A stretch of DNA of 64,000 nucleotides from Azorinus chamasolen. Lineage: Eukaryota; Mollusca; Bivalvia; Cardiida; Solecurtidae. Position 1 is the first letter of the stretch; the number at the start of each line of letters is the position of its first letter. A program made the translations under genes and the position numbers. Positions 43,315 through 53,760 of the stretch are shown here, piece by piece. Location of the stretch: positions 60,977,453-61,041,452 of the forward strand of contig OY755239.1 of NCBI GenBank assembly GCA_963576725.1. The letters run 5' to 3'. The notes under the pieces were generated by a model that saw nothing but the letters and a program-made list of their open reading frames with translations, was not told where the DNA came from and did no database searches.

Positions 43315-43381
43315 AATTTGCACGGATTAGATCCATCATCAATAGCATCATAAACCCGATCCCTGTTTTCGTAACAAACAT
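43315..43381 (-). CDS. DUOX: Dual oxidase (DUOX) exon 1, signal peptide
   Basis: The ATG at 43379-43381 (context AGGAAAATG, A at -3) opens 22 codons, MFVTKTGIGFMMLLMMDLIR then AN, with donor GTGAGT at 43309-43314. The stretch GFMMLLMMDLI is a short hydrophobic core and cleavage after RA would fit a signal peptide, as expected for a protein whose peroxidase-like domain is extracellular. The exon ends with one base of a codon; exon 2 supplies the other two, giving serine. An in-frame ATG 24 nt upstream (43403-43405) would add MQRDTLRK, so the start is not certain. Exon 1 alone is not diagnostic: assignment rests on phase, the signal peptide and the TATA box. An additional small phase-neutral exon in the 30-kb intron cannot be excluded. 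Confidence 0.78.
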
Positions 43382-43457
43382 TTTCCTTAATGTGTCTCTC
43401 TGCATATTAACACATTTTTCGCTCCAACTGTGCGGCGCGTTGTTGTGTTCGCACTGG

Positions 43458-43464
43458 TTTTATA
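43458..43464 (-). promoter_or_regulatory. TATA box of DUOX
   Basis: GGGTATAAAACC on the minus strand, 77 bp upstream of the chosen ATG. Transcription would start about 25-31 nt downstream, near 43430, giving a 5' UTR of about 50 nt. A CACGTG E-box lies further upstream at 43715-43720. The promoter assignment is inference from position and consensus. Confidence 0.65.
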
Positions 43465-43924
43465 CCCTTTTTAAACGAGGAAGTAAATGTGCGACGGCTG
43501 GTCCGTGGTACGCCATATATTAAGTCTCTAAATTTAAACCTTACCGTCAGGTACCCGCACCTTATGTCTTACTTGGAATGTGGTGTAAAGTAAAGTTTCT
43601 TCTGAGTGACTTAATCAAAACGAACAATCATGTATTATCGGTAAGGTTTGAACTGGCACTCATTACTTTCCGCCGACTTTCGTCCATGAAAAATCGTGAT
43701 AGTGACGCATGTTTCACGTGTGTGTTCGGAAGGATAAAAACAGTTTACTGAAAAGGCGGAATATTCATGCAGTGCCAGGTCAAACCTTATCGACAATACC
43801 GAACTTTGATTGTTTGCAAGATTAGTGCATTATATCACCATAATATACTATATGTTCCAAGTTCCAAGTTCAAGAAAAACAGAGACACAACCAGCTCGAT
43901 TACAACTGCTTATTGCGTATTTCT

Positions 43925-44289
43925 GGGTTTCTCTGTCTGTCTGTCTGTCTGTCTATATCTCTGTGTCTCTCTGTCTGTCTCTCTGTCTGTCTCTGTATCT
44001 GTCTGTCCCTCTGTCTCTCTGTCTGCCTGTCTGTCTCTCTCACTGTGTCTCTCTGTGTTTCTGTGTGTGTCTCTCTCTGTCTCTCTGTGTCTCTCCCTCT
44101 GTCTCTCTTTCTGTCTGTCCCTCTATCTATTTTTCTCTCTCTGTCTCTGTCTTTGTCTGTCTCTGTCTCTCTCTCTCTCTGTTTTGTCTCTGTCTCTGTC
44201 TGTCTCTGTCAGTCTCTGTCTCTGTCTTGTCTCTGCCTCTGTCTCTGTCTCTGTCTCTGTCTCTGTCTCTGTCTCTGTCTCTGTCTCTG

Positions 44290-44350
<61 letters not shown>

Positions 44351-45012
44351 CCCTCTCTGTCTCTTTTGGTCTCTGTCTGTAAGGCATGTCTGTCTGTCTG
44401 ACTATCTGTCTGTATCTCTCTGTCTCTGTCTCTCCCTGTGTGTGTCTATGTGTGTCTCTCTGTGGCACTCTCTTTCTGTCTATCTCTCTGTCTCTTTGTC
44501 TCTCTCTCTATCTCTGTGTCTCTGTCTCTGTCTTTGTCTCTCTGTCTCTGTATCTGTATATGTCTGTCTGTGTCTGTCTGTGTCTCTCTCTTTCTCTCTC
44601 TGTCTCTCTCTCTGTCTCAGTATGTCTATGTATGTCTCTGTCTCTGTCTCTGTGTCTCTCTGTGTCTCTCTCTGTATATCTCTCTCACGCTCTGTCTGTG
44701 TGTGTCTCTCTCTCTCTCTTTCTCCGTCTCTCTCTCTGTCTCTCTTTCTGTCTCTCTCCCTCTCCTCTCTCACTCGTTCTCTCTCTGACTTTTTTGTCTC
44801 TGTCAGACATGTATGTCTGTCTGGCTATCTGTATGTCTGTCTGTCTGTATCTCTCTGTATCTGTCTCTCACTGTGTGTCTCTCTGTCTCTCTCTGTCACT
44901 CTCCTTCTGTCTATCCCTCTCTGTCTCTCTGTCGCTGTATCTGTGTCTCTGTGTCTGTCTATCTCTCTGTCTCTATTTCTCTCTGTTTCCTCTCCTCTCT
45001 CTCTCTCTCTCA
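43925..45012. repeat. CTGT/CTCT microsatellite, 1.1 kb
   Basis: Almost pure pyrimidine/T/G tract with CTGTCTGT, CTCTCTGT and CT runs, with only short interruptions (44370-44400 and 44790-44830, which resemble each other). It lies about 0.5-1.6 kb upstream of the DUOX TATA box. The 417-codon frame across it is a repeat artefact. Confidence 0.95.
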
Positions 45013-45349
45013 ACGACTGAAAATAAGACTTTTTTACAGAAGGTACATTCATGCGGACGAGTATGTAAATTAAGGTATAATAGATAAAGGCCGTCATTAT
45101 TTCTTGCCTGTTAACGTCAGACCGGGTAATGCTCTTTATGGACATTAAATTATTATCAGTAAACTGTGACAAGTGTTTGATGTCGTAGCCCGCTGCGAAT
45201 GAATTAGTGACAACAATTCCAGTATGGATCCCGATGAGATTCCGATCCACTTTTCACAAGTATACAAACAAGGATCTAAATTGCTCAAAACTATGAAAAT
45301 GTTTCTAAACATAAACGGAAGAAAAAAAATCATGAAACTTACTTATTTA

Positions 45350-45480
45350 ATCTTTAGCGTATAGCTGGTGCACCTCTTGATTATTTCACAACAGTTTGAA
45401 TACAGATGACACTTTGTTTAAAATGAAACAGAAGAAGGTCTGTCTCATAACTCAATTGCAAACAGCATGTTAAAGGTAAA
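45350..45480. mobile_element. Possible family C remnant
   Basis: TTTAATCTTTAGCGTATAGC, CACAACAGTTTGAATACAGATG and GTCTCATAACTCAATTGCAAAC preserve the order of family C at low similarity. The rest of 45013-45627 shows nothing recognisable. Confidence 0.35.
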
Positions 45481-45627
45481 CTGACACGCTAGTATGACGA
45501 TTTTGTAGTTTAAATATAAAGAAATAGGCATGAATCTCAAATAGACTCTCAGTGACATGGCACTCTGGCGGGGCTTGGGCCGTTTATAAAACTTCTTCCG
45601 TACAATTAAACAGAGTATCACTTCACT

Positions 45628-45895
45628 AATACAATCAAACCCTATGTTGTGACCACTCTTTAGAATCGTCACAAAGTGACGATTCTAAAGAGTGGTCACA
45701 ACATAGGGTTTGATGGAGGTGTTTGATGGATGAGTAATGACTCGTGTATATAGGCACATACAGTGCTCCCTCCCTACAACGGCCCTCTCAATAACGATTC
45801 CCTCCTTACAACAACGCATGTCGCTGTTTCCCAAACAACAAGACTCCATAAACAACTTTTTTCCATCGTATTTTCTTTATGCCTCCATCAAGGTC
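45628..45895 (-). mobile_element. Family G2 element, rearranged
   Basis: Hairpin AACCCTATGTTGTGACCACT and inverse (45634-45716), then after about 40 bp the left terminus TACAGTGCTCCCTCCCTACA (45759) and its arm down to CTTTATGCCTCCATCAAGG. Compared with 2168-2533 the arm and hairpin are in swapped order. Confidence 0.75.
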
Positions 45896-46244
45896 AACTA
45901 TAAGGCCATACAATATCGATTTCAGCGAGCGCTGTCGGTCAAGGTGAACTTTAAGGTTTGCGCGGTCTGTCGAGGTCAAAGTTAGACACTTATTTTTACA
46001 TGTACATGTACAATCATGTATAGTTTGTTCATTTTGAAATGAGCTCTTTGTGTGTGTGTATATAAACAGCACATTTTAGCTGTTCTTCATGCTTATTCTC
46101 GCAATTGGCATTATATATGTATATATCATGAACTGGTAACAAAGAAAAAATAAAGTTTCCGTGACTATCACGCCTTTCTCTTGTTTTAACTGACAGTGTC
46201 CCAGTCACATTAACAATTGTGCGCCCCACCCTACTATTATCAGA

Positions 46245-46598
46245 TTGTATTTATTGTGTATGAGAAAGGTGTTTAACAAACGAAAGGACGATGACCTTAT
46301 AATCTGTTCTCAAATTACCATAGCTGGTCTAACTGGTGGCTGTCAAAAGGTTTCATTAGACACATTTAAGTATTGCTACGTTTTAACATGTGTGTCATAT
46401 TTCAATAATGATAAGATAAGTTGGTTACCATCAGAATTAATTATTGATGTTCCCCTTTTATATTTGTATAAACGAATAATACTTTTTTCTCAAACAGCAT
46501 TGTTGAAATTGTCTTCCTTTGAATTGTTCTGTTTTGTTAATTTATGTAAATATTACACTTACCATACACATGAAACAATGCAACATTGTAAGGTGTGA
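46245..46598 (+). other. Open frame of 117 codons, unknown
   Basis: Frame starting MYLLCMRKVFNKRKDDDLII, rich in cysteine and aromatic residues. I recognise no family. It lies just upstream of the Polinton integrase fragment in the same orientation and could be unrelated AT-rich sequence. Probably not a gene. Confidence 0.2.
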
Positions 46599-46689
46599 TG
46601 AAGGATGGTCCTCCCCGACCCTCACATACCTATGAGAATGAAACATTTGAAAACAAAATGAAATACAATATAAAAGGGTCTATGTCCAA

Positions 46690-46908
46690 ATGGATAAACA
46701 GCAGAAAGAACCTCTTTTACGCCAATATTACTTTAACAATAAAAACCCAGCTGCACTCGGTGGTCCACAAAAGTTGATTAGCGCTTTAGAGAAAATATAT
46801 CCGGGTGTATTTACTCTGTATTTAATAAAAAAAAACTGGTTGAAGAATCAGGATAGTCATTCTTTGTCGAAAGAACCTCGACATCGGTTTCGAACAGCAA
46901 GAGTTTGA
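46690..46908 (+). pseudogene. Polinton-type integrase, N-terminal fragment
   Basis: 72 codons beginning MDKQQKEPLLRQYYFNNKNP, then AALGGPQKLISALEK, TLYLIKKNWLKNQDSHSLS and KEPRHRFRTARV. This is the zinc-finger-poor N-terminal region that precedes the rve domain in Polinton-type integrases of invertebrates. A stop follows RTARV exactly where foreign sequence begins, and the core domain resumes about 370 bp later, so the gene is split by an insertion. Confidence 0.75.
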
Positions 46909-47275
46909 TGACTTCCATTGACGAACAATCTTAAATGTTTTCGTTATACATGCACTTTACCACTGTATTTGCCGTTGCGGTTGTTGTAGATTAGTCGGAG
47001 AGGGGATACGTTTATTTACACTGTTTGTCTTTTGGGTGGGGATGGAATAAGTGTGAGGTTGGGCGCCCATAAACCGGTTTAACCCCCCAGTGACTTTTGT
47101 CACTGACCGTTCCAAGGCGGTACTTCCATCTTCCCCCTATTGTATGTGTGTTTTGTGCGTCTCTTGTTGTTTTTATAGTTATGTACATTTGCTGTTTCCT
47201 TGTGTTGCTGTTCGGGCGACTGTTTGTTCTGTATGTGGTGTTTCCTGCATGACTCATTTTGTACTTTTATGCCGA
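46909..47275 (+). mobile_element. Interspersed repeat inserted into the integrase
   Basis: Non-coding segment with GGGCGCCCATAAACCGGTTT, the small hairpin CAGTGACTTTTGTCACTG and CCGTTCCAAGGCGGTAC. It breaks the integrase between its N-terminus and core. I recall these blocks as part of a common molluscan SINE-like repeat, but that identity is from memory and unverified. Confidence 0.5.
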
Positions 47276-47698
47276 TTTGAGCTCTGTGGAAAACTGGAAA
47301 AAAAATATAACGACGGTGTACGATTTTTGCTGTTTGTGATTGATATATTCAGTCGTTATCTCTGGGTGAAACCACTGCATGACAAAACAGCTAAATCCAT
47401 CTTACAAGCCTTCAAACAAGTCTTCGCAGAGAGGAAACCATTGAAACTCAGGACAGATAGAGGTTCTGACTTCAACAACAAGTATCTAAAACCATATTTA
47501 AAAGACGAAGGTGTTTATTACTTTATTACAAATAATACAGCCAAAGCAAATTACGTTGAGCGTGTTCAGACGACTATTAAAGTCATGTTAGACAGAATGA
47601 TGAGACAAAATAGATCTTATCGATATATCGAGTATCTACAGAATGTTGTTGACAATTATAATACTACATCACACCGTAGTTTAGGTTATGTAGGTTAG
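47276..47698 (+). pseudogene. Polinton-type integrase core (rve domain)
   Basis: About 140 codons in one frame. The catalytic triad is visible: D in FVIDIFSRYLW (codon at 47342), D in LRTDRGSDFNN, and E in NYVERVQTTIK, with 33 residues between the second and third. This is the DDE/rve transferase fold used for strand transfer. The domain itself is open but lacks a start of its own; the apparent start at 47090 is in the inserted repeat. After VGY the frame runs into stops. Retroviral-type integrase from an LTR element is less likely given the KPLHDKTAKSILQAFK and NYNTTSHRSLGY motifs. Confidence 0.82.
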
Positions 47699-48035
47699 TA
47701 AACATAGAAAATGAAGCTGAAATTTTGTTCATATGCATCTAAGCCACCCACACACATTTCAGAAAACGATCTTGTACGCATATCCTATATGAAACGACCA
47801 TTTCAGAGATCTTATCCATCAGCAACACTTTACCAGTGAAGTGTTTCAAATTAACACTTGTCTATATAAAGAGGGGGTTCCTATGCATTCCCTAAAAGAT
47901 TGGAACAACGAACCGATTTCTGGATTATGATATGCTTCAAAACTGCAAGAAGTGGAAAGAGGTGAAAACAGTTTATGGTTTATTGATTCAATTCTGAAGA
48001 AGAGAAAAAATGATGGAAAACTAGAGTACTAGTAC
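47699..48035 (+). pseudogene. Integrase linker region, broken
   Basis: Remnants such as ENDLVRISYMKRPFQRSYPS are readable only by changing frames; several stops and frameshifts. Position fits the SH3-like region between rve and chromodomain. Confidence 0.5.
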
Positions 48036-48240
48036 TTTGTGTCGTGGGAAGGGTTCCCCTCTTCATTCAACTCTTGGATTTCTAGCGATCAATTTAAAAA
48101 AAACACGATTGTGTACTTACGAAGTCATGAAACTAATGAATATTTTCCTACCGATAAGCCATGGCGTTTTAAAGTTAATTTAAAAACTCAGCTACTGTTT
48201 GATGGAAAATGGAAAGTAGCTTTAATAGAATTTCAAGCAT
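48015..48240 (+). pseudogene. Chromodomain-like end run into a second ORF
   Basis: FVSWEGFPSSFNSWISSDQF is the C-terminal half of a chromodomain as found at the end of Polinton-type integrases. It continues without a stop into VYLRSHETNEYFPTDKPWRF and KTQLLFDGKWKVALIEFQ, which resembles the start of the neighbouring Polinton protein. The two are probably fused by a deletion between genes. Confidence 0.6.
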
Positions 48241-48580
48241 GAGCAACGAAAACGAGATCTTTGTATAATGCAAGTAAACTTTTGTTTATTTTCGCCGATA
48301 GTTTTGAGGAAAATATTTTAAATGTCGAAAGATATCCAGTTTTACGACAGAGCATACCAGACAGAGATAACCGTTGGAGCTAAAGTTTCCTTCCACCGAT
48401 TTATTTACCTTTAAAAGAAAAAGAGCTGTTTCAATTCGAAATCCATATAAAGGACTTGAATGCTCGCAACGCTTTATTCTTACAATATCCCGTTCTGTTA
48501 ACAATACAGTTTGTGAGAAAACCATGAACTCATCATTGTATATACTAGATCCTCGAACATGGTCAAATTATTTTCAGTAA
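48241..48580 (+). pseudogene. Polinton capsid-region protein fragment
   Basis: Readable pieces ERYPVLRQSIPDRDNRWS, YLPLKEKELFQFEIHIKDLN and LLTIQFVRKP in one frame with internal stops. The pattern (short aligned strands, then IxIxD) fits the F54H12.2-like protein encoded next to Polinton integrases; its exact role is not settled. Confidence 0.5.
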
Positions 48581-48599
48581 AAAACATCTGACATGTGTT

Positions 48600-48893
48600 T
48601 TAACCCTTCGCTTGCTATTCACGTCAATATACCTACCTGTAAGTAGTGAAGACCCAGATGAGACAGCTCCTATAGGAGCTGTCTCATCAGGGTCTGCACT
48701 ATTTACAATTGGAAAAGTAGTAAAGTCAAGCAGGCAAAGCCACTATTTACAAGTTGATTGTGCAACCAGTGCACTCCACAGCAGTGATTGCACAGCGAAA
48801 TAGGTGTACACAGTGAAGATATATGTAATTATACAACAGGGCATTGGTAAAGAAGGGGAAATGTATTTTAAAATTCAGCAAGAGAAGGGTTAA
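48600..48893 (+). mobile_element. TTAA-flanked MITE, family A (copy 7), in Polinton relic
   Basis: TTAACCCTTCGCTTGCTATT and GCAAGAGAAGGGTTAA. At 294 bp it is longer than other copies because about 45 bp beginning ATTGGAAAAGTAGTAAAGTC is inserted next to a duplicated CACTATTTACAA (48700-48750). The MITE postdates the Polinton remnant. Confidence 0.9.
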
Positions 48894-49209
48894 AAACGAA
48901 ACCTCTAACAAACATTTAACACCGCCTATTATTCAAAGTGTCGCGGACAGAGCAAAATCAGAGTTAGATCGTATAAATACACAGAACACAGAGACACCGG
49001 GCATAACCTCAGGCGACAGTCAGAAGAGAAAAGTGAAACTAAAACGTCTCTGCAAGAAAAAGATTCGCAAACAATTTTATAAAGCTCAGACTATACTAAG
49101 GAAAAGCGAAAAGAAACAAGTGACAAACAAACCAGTGGCATATAACATTGCTAAGAGAAAGCCCTCATTACTAAGAGGTACAACTGAATTTGAAGATATA
49201 ATTGACTGA
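48894..49209 (+). pseudogene. Polinton-associated basic protein, C-terminal fragment
   Basis: 105 codons ending EFEDIID, with PPIIQSVADRAKSELDRINT and a lysine/arginine-rich part KRLCKKKIRKQFYKAQTILR. The upstream end is cut by the family A MITE, and the apparent start codon lies inside the MITE. Function unknown; strongly basic, so nucleic-acid binding is possible. Confidence 0.45.
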
Positions 49210-49607
49210 TTAAGGGTCTAAAACGTGTACATGTATGTCTGTGCTAGTTTTATGACGAAAACCCACCAAGCTGTTATAAACAACGTACTGACTGCGTAGT
49301 ATATTACAATTATGCCACTATGAGCCAGTATTGCTCTCTCTCTCTCTCTGTCTCTCTCTCTTTTTTCTCCCTAGCAGGATAATCATAACAAGAAAATTAT
49401 TGATACGAAGCATCAACGGTTGCCTATTATTGGACAGTGAATAATGATAATCGAGTATGACGACGTGGAAATGTAATATGAAAACGATAATTGTGTTACC
49501 TTTAGAATTATTGTCTAAGTTTTGTGTCTGGTAACTTCAGCTGTTCACAAGAAAATTAATAATGTGTAGACCAAATACTAACTTCACTCTGATCACTTAG
49601 ATATGGT
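49210..49607. other. No feature recognised
   Basis: AT-rich sequence with a 40-bp CT run at 49333-49371. No splice-bounded open frame found. Confidence 0.6.
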
Positions 49608-49842
49608 TTAACCCATTTGCTCCCAGTGGATTCTTCCATGCTTATATACTGGATTAGTCTATCTTTTATCTAAGGGTTGTCTGGTCTAAATTTTCATTTT
49701 TGTTTTGTTTTATATTGAATTTCCTACATGTATCAGCAAACAGTGTAGACTCTGATTAGACGCCGCATGATGCGGTGTCTGATCAGAGTCTACACTGTTA
49801 GGCTTCGTCCCATATATGGGATCGTGGGAGCAAATGGATTAA
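49608..49842 (+). mobile_element. TTAA-flanked MITE, family J
   Basis: TTAACCCATTTGCTCCCAGT at the left, GGGAGCAAATGGATTAA at the right. Hairpin CAGTGTAGACTCTGATTAGA with tip CGCCGCATGATGCGGTG. This is the only copy; it lacks the A:A mismatch of other families. Confidence 0.85.
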
Positions 49843-50329
49843 AAGAATCCAGTTAGATTAATCACTGATTGAGGTTTTGACGAATTTGGTTTTGGTTCCA
49901 GTTTAATGGAAAGTCTATAGATTTGGTCCAGATACAAATCAGAAACAATTTGGATATAGAAATAGTGTGGATCCAGATAAAAATTAAGTGACAACCCCTT
50001 TGGATCCAAATCCAAACACATTGTAGGTGAAATAAATTATACAAAATTAACATGAAAACATTTTGAAGCAGAAACCATTTGTGACACGCTTAGGGGTTTA
50101 CATGACGAGAAAAAGATTAACAAACGCATTCTTTGGCAAATAAAATATTTCCCAGACAACATTATTTGCACATGATAAACTCCTATCCATTTTTACGCAT
50201 CTCCCTCCAAACATCAAGAGTTTTACACAGAGGCTTCTATGGAGCACACATATTTGATATCAACTTGGACATTAATTATTTCAAATCTAGTTCTCGTTTT
50301 CTTCCATTTCGTTGAAATGCTCTTATGAA

Positions 50330-50648
50330 TACAGTGTTCCCTCCCTACAACGGCCCTCTCAATAACGATTCCTTCCTTAAAACAACGCATGTTACTGTTT
50401 CCGGAACAACAAAGCTCCAGAAACAACTTTTTCCATCGTATTTTCTTTATGCCTCCATCAAACCCTATGTTGTGACCACTCTTTAGAATCGTCACATTGT
50501 ACGTTTTTAGTTCTCGAAATCCACCTTATCTGGGGATCTGAAAACAAGCTAATTATGTTTAATTTTCCCTCCCTATAACAACTCCCTCTGAACAACACAT
50601 ACAATCTTCGTATCCCAAAGGGTGTCGTTGTAGAGAGGGAACACTGTA
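50330..50648 (-). mobile_element. TA-flanked MITE, family G2
   Basis: TACAGTGTTCCCTCCCTACA at the left, GTAGAGAGGGAACACTGTA at the right, in reverse orientation to 2168-2533. Half of the central hairpin is deleted after GAATCGTCAC. 49843-50329 and 50649-51330 show nothing else. Confidence 0.88.
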
Positions 50649-51336
50649 TATTGGTACCTAAGTAACGGAGGTATTAAAGCATGATGAGTAATCAACAACT
50701 TCTTCTTTCTACGCAAAGAAACACGATCGATGACTAAAGTCCAAAGCTTGTCTTTAAAACGTAATGAACATCATGCTGAAAATGGGTATACGCTCCAATA
50801 GAATTTGTCTCACAATAAAGATTAAGCTTTCCATTTGAGAAGGCAATGCGTTTACAATCAAATGCCTTCTTTCACATTTAGAACCTCTTCTTAAAGCAAA
50901 TAAAAGATCCACCTCTCTCGTGATTCTTGATTGTGTCATGATGAAGGACAACTACACACTAAACTTTCATTTTCAATCACAGTGTATTACACACTAAACC
51001 TTTATTTTCAGTCACAATGTTCATTTCTACATTTGTTTACAGTTGGTACATATTTTGGAAAAGGATACTAAGTAATTGAGGTAATCAATGATTGAAATTA
51101 TTGTCATTCTCTTCGCTTACAAAGGATTCTTACAATCGCATTGTTCAACCCTTCATTTGAGAAGGGTTGTTAGCCCTACCACCCACCCACCTAGCTTCAT
51201 TAGCCCCCGCCAAATAAAAACCTTCATTTGAGAAGGTTTGCTTCCCGCCATCTTTGATAATCTTCCCCTACCCGCTTAAAACCATTGGCACCACCAGGAC
51301 ACCGCCAAAAATGGCCGCATTATTATTATTATCATA

Positions 51337-51448
<112 letters not shown>

Positions 51449-51714
51449 CCACCAGGGCACCGCCAAAAATTGCCACAGTGTTCTCTCCTCCCTTCCCCTC
51501 CCTCCATCTCGCCCTCGACATATCGGGCTATGAGCTAGTCAAACCTAGTCAAATACCAGAACTGGACCCAACCGGATTACCTTTGTTAATTATACAAATA
51601 TTAGATAACTAGATGTTCCCCATGTATTTACTCGATTTATTTATTCATGTACTTATTTATTTAGGCGTTTGTGTTTATAAAACAAAGTAATATCTCGTTT
51701 AATTTACGGTATTC

Positions 51715-51790
51715 AGAAACAGTTTGGATCCGCATTGATTCTAATAAACTTTGCCTCCACCTAGGACCCAAACTGTTTGACTCTCAATTA
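51715..51790. mobile_element. Family C hairpin remnant
   Basis: AGAAACAGTTTGGATCC and GGACCCAAACTGTTTGACTC around an eroded tip. Confidence 0.5.
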
Positions 51791-52109
51791 CTGCCAAACT
51801 GAAATGATGTAGTTATGTTTTCTCACACGGTCGTGCATTAAAACATACATGCATACCGTATATTTCAAGGCGGTAATATCAACTCATATTTCACACGATT
51901 AGCCGATTCTTCATTTGCCATTGTGAATTGATTATGTTATTATATTTATGCTGATGGCGCTTGCTCACTGAAACTGAAACTAAACCGGTTTACGGACGTT
52001 CTAATCTCAAAATAGCCGTAGTTAAACAAACTGTGTAAACAAAGGTATCCCCGCCGGACTAAAGCTTCGCAGTGTGAAGTGCATTTATCATTTTCATAAA
52101 TAAGATAAA

Positions 52110-52460
52110 ATATGTCCATGGGACACGGATGCCCACGCCGGCAAATAGGATGTAGATGAACGATAGACATGAAAAGGGGAGACACGGTACAACTCACTAT
52201 GGTTATGCTTTAGACCAAATATCAAATCATTGCAGCTTACAAAAGCAAAGAAATCTTTGACGAACACAGGAAGTAAATGGACGATAGGCTTGAAAAGGGG
52301 AGACACATTACAATTCACTATGATCATGCTTAAAACCAAATATCAAATCATTCAACCTTACACAAGCCAAGAAATCCTTGACGAAAATTCCGTACGTACA
52401 GGCGGACTGACGGACAAGCGTTAAACTTAATGCTCCCGTCGCCTAAAGGCGGGGACATAA
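52110..52460 (+). repeat. About 125-bp tandem duplication and dispersed repeat
   Basis: GAAAAGGGGAGACACGGTAC ... AAATATCAAATCATT is repeated once (52170 and 52290). It is followed by GGCGGACTGACGGACAAGCG and CTCCCGTCGCCTAAAGGCGG, resembling the GGACGGAC-type dispersed repeats elsewhere. 52461-53680 shows nothing I can assign. Confidence 0.6.
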
Positions 52461-53679
52461 AAATAACGCCAAGGTACTGGTGTTTCTCCAAAGTTTCTAA
52501 CATAGTATCGCTGATTGTAAAACGGTGGTTACTCCGTTATTCATGCCCTTTTCTGAAATGCACGAATTTTAATTTATTTGTACATTGTATTAATCAAAAA
52601 TCGTCATCGATTGCACCATTCATGAACAATATTTAACATTGTAAATTTTGTTAATTAGAGCCATTAAAAAGATATCGACTACGTAAGCTCAGACTGAAAG
52701 TTTCAGGTCATCTATTGGAAATCCCAAGTCAAGGTTATTTACCTCTTGTTTAAGGTCATTCGAGAAGAAGGAATACAATGTCGGCGATAAAGTACAGCGT
52801 TGGTTGGCTCCAGTTGAACAAATGAACCAGTCTGTGACTGAACACACGACACCGAGCTGGCATATATAGTTTTTACAAAATTAATATTGCCGACAATTTG
52901 ATTAAAAATTGATTATAAAGCAGCGCGTCTCTATCAATATAGTCAAACAATGCCTCAGGTCAGTGTATGCAGAAATGACAGATTTATTGTTTCTAGTAAT
53001 ACCGGTACTATTCAGTGTAAATAAATGTCTTCGCATGAGCGTTGCTTCCTGAAATCGTTTTGCCCGTCTGCTAAAATATCTTCCAGATAAGCCATTAAAC
53101 GATTACAGGTATTAAGAACGGATGTGTATAGTTTGCTGACACACGATAGCAGACAGATACCTCAATGGGGAACGCCTGTCTGAGCACGGATCTTTCAATT
53201 GTGGGGAAATCATGGCCCTCGCTGCAGAGGCGCCGGTTTGGACCCAAAACAGGGATTTCCCCAGTGTAGCCACGGGAGCTGACTAGTTGGCTCCCTTCTA
53301 AAAGGAAGCCAGGGAGAGGTCTGCAGCAGTTTGTTTATCGAACAGTTGCTATATACAGGGGCCGTTTGACAATGTTTTGGCACCGGATCGTAAATAGGTT
53401 TCTATAAATAACTATTGTGCATATCAAATAGAACGTGCATTATAAATAGAACCAAGACGATGACTAGCAAACGCCACTGCTTAGGAGATATATAAGGCTT
53501 TAACATAAAGTTACAGAAAAGGAGTTGTCTTACATATAGCGTCGGCCCCTGTATGCGTTTACTTATGGGTCGTTGCAAGTAGTTTTTTTAAAAAACAAGT
53601 GTTCTGTGTATTGGAATTTATCCAGTTAGCAAGCTTCTCTAGTGACGTAATAAGGGGTGCGGATGAATTTAGATTTCTT

Positions 53680-53760
53680 AGAATAGAATAGAATATATAT
53701 TAGAACAGGTTTTATTTACCAACCATGGGCCCTCTCGGGTTACAAATGAATGCATACTAA
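53680..53760 (-). mobile_element. Probable non-LTR retrotransposon 3' end
   Basis: On the minus strand: GAGAGGGCCCATGGTTGG, AAATAAAACCTGTTC and a tail of TATTCTATTC. Short A/T pentamer tails like this end many LINEs. Confidence 0.5.

Larger units (their letters stand above)
46690..49209 (+). mobile_element. Polinton/Maverick-type element, degraded
   Basis: In order on the plus strand: integrase N-terminus, integrase core (rve), SH3-like linker remains, chromodomain-like end, capsid-region fragments and a basic C-terminal ORF, interrupted by two insertions and several stops. The order and motifs match the invertebrate transposon-derived proteins of the F54H12.2/F54H12.3 type. No polymerase, ATPase or protease genes and no terminal repeats are seen within the window. 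Confidence 0.72.

Noticed and set aside
43767..45020. 417-codon open frame of Ser/Leu/Cys/Val
   Set aside because: It is the CTGT/CT microsatellite read in a stop-free frame; the opposite strand is equally open as Arg/Glu/Thr/Asp.
46245..46598. Host gene or Polinton gene upstream of the integrase
   Set aside because: A single unrecognised frame of 117 codons in AT-rich DNA with no family motif; listed only as an unknown open frame.
43767..47090. A DUOXA maturation factor gene head-to-head with DUOX, as in vertebrates
   Set aside because: I looked on the plus strand upstream of the promoter and found only microsatellite, MITE and Polinton sequence.
52740..52880. Possible first exon on the minus strand: TATATA-like box near 52866, ATGACC and a GTAAAT donor near 52740
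   Set aside because: Only six codons, phase 2 (does not fit DUOX exon 2), and no partner exon found. The signals are too weak.
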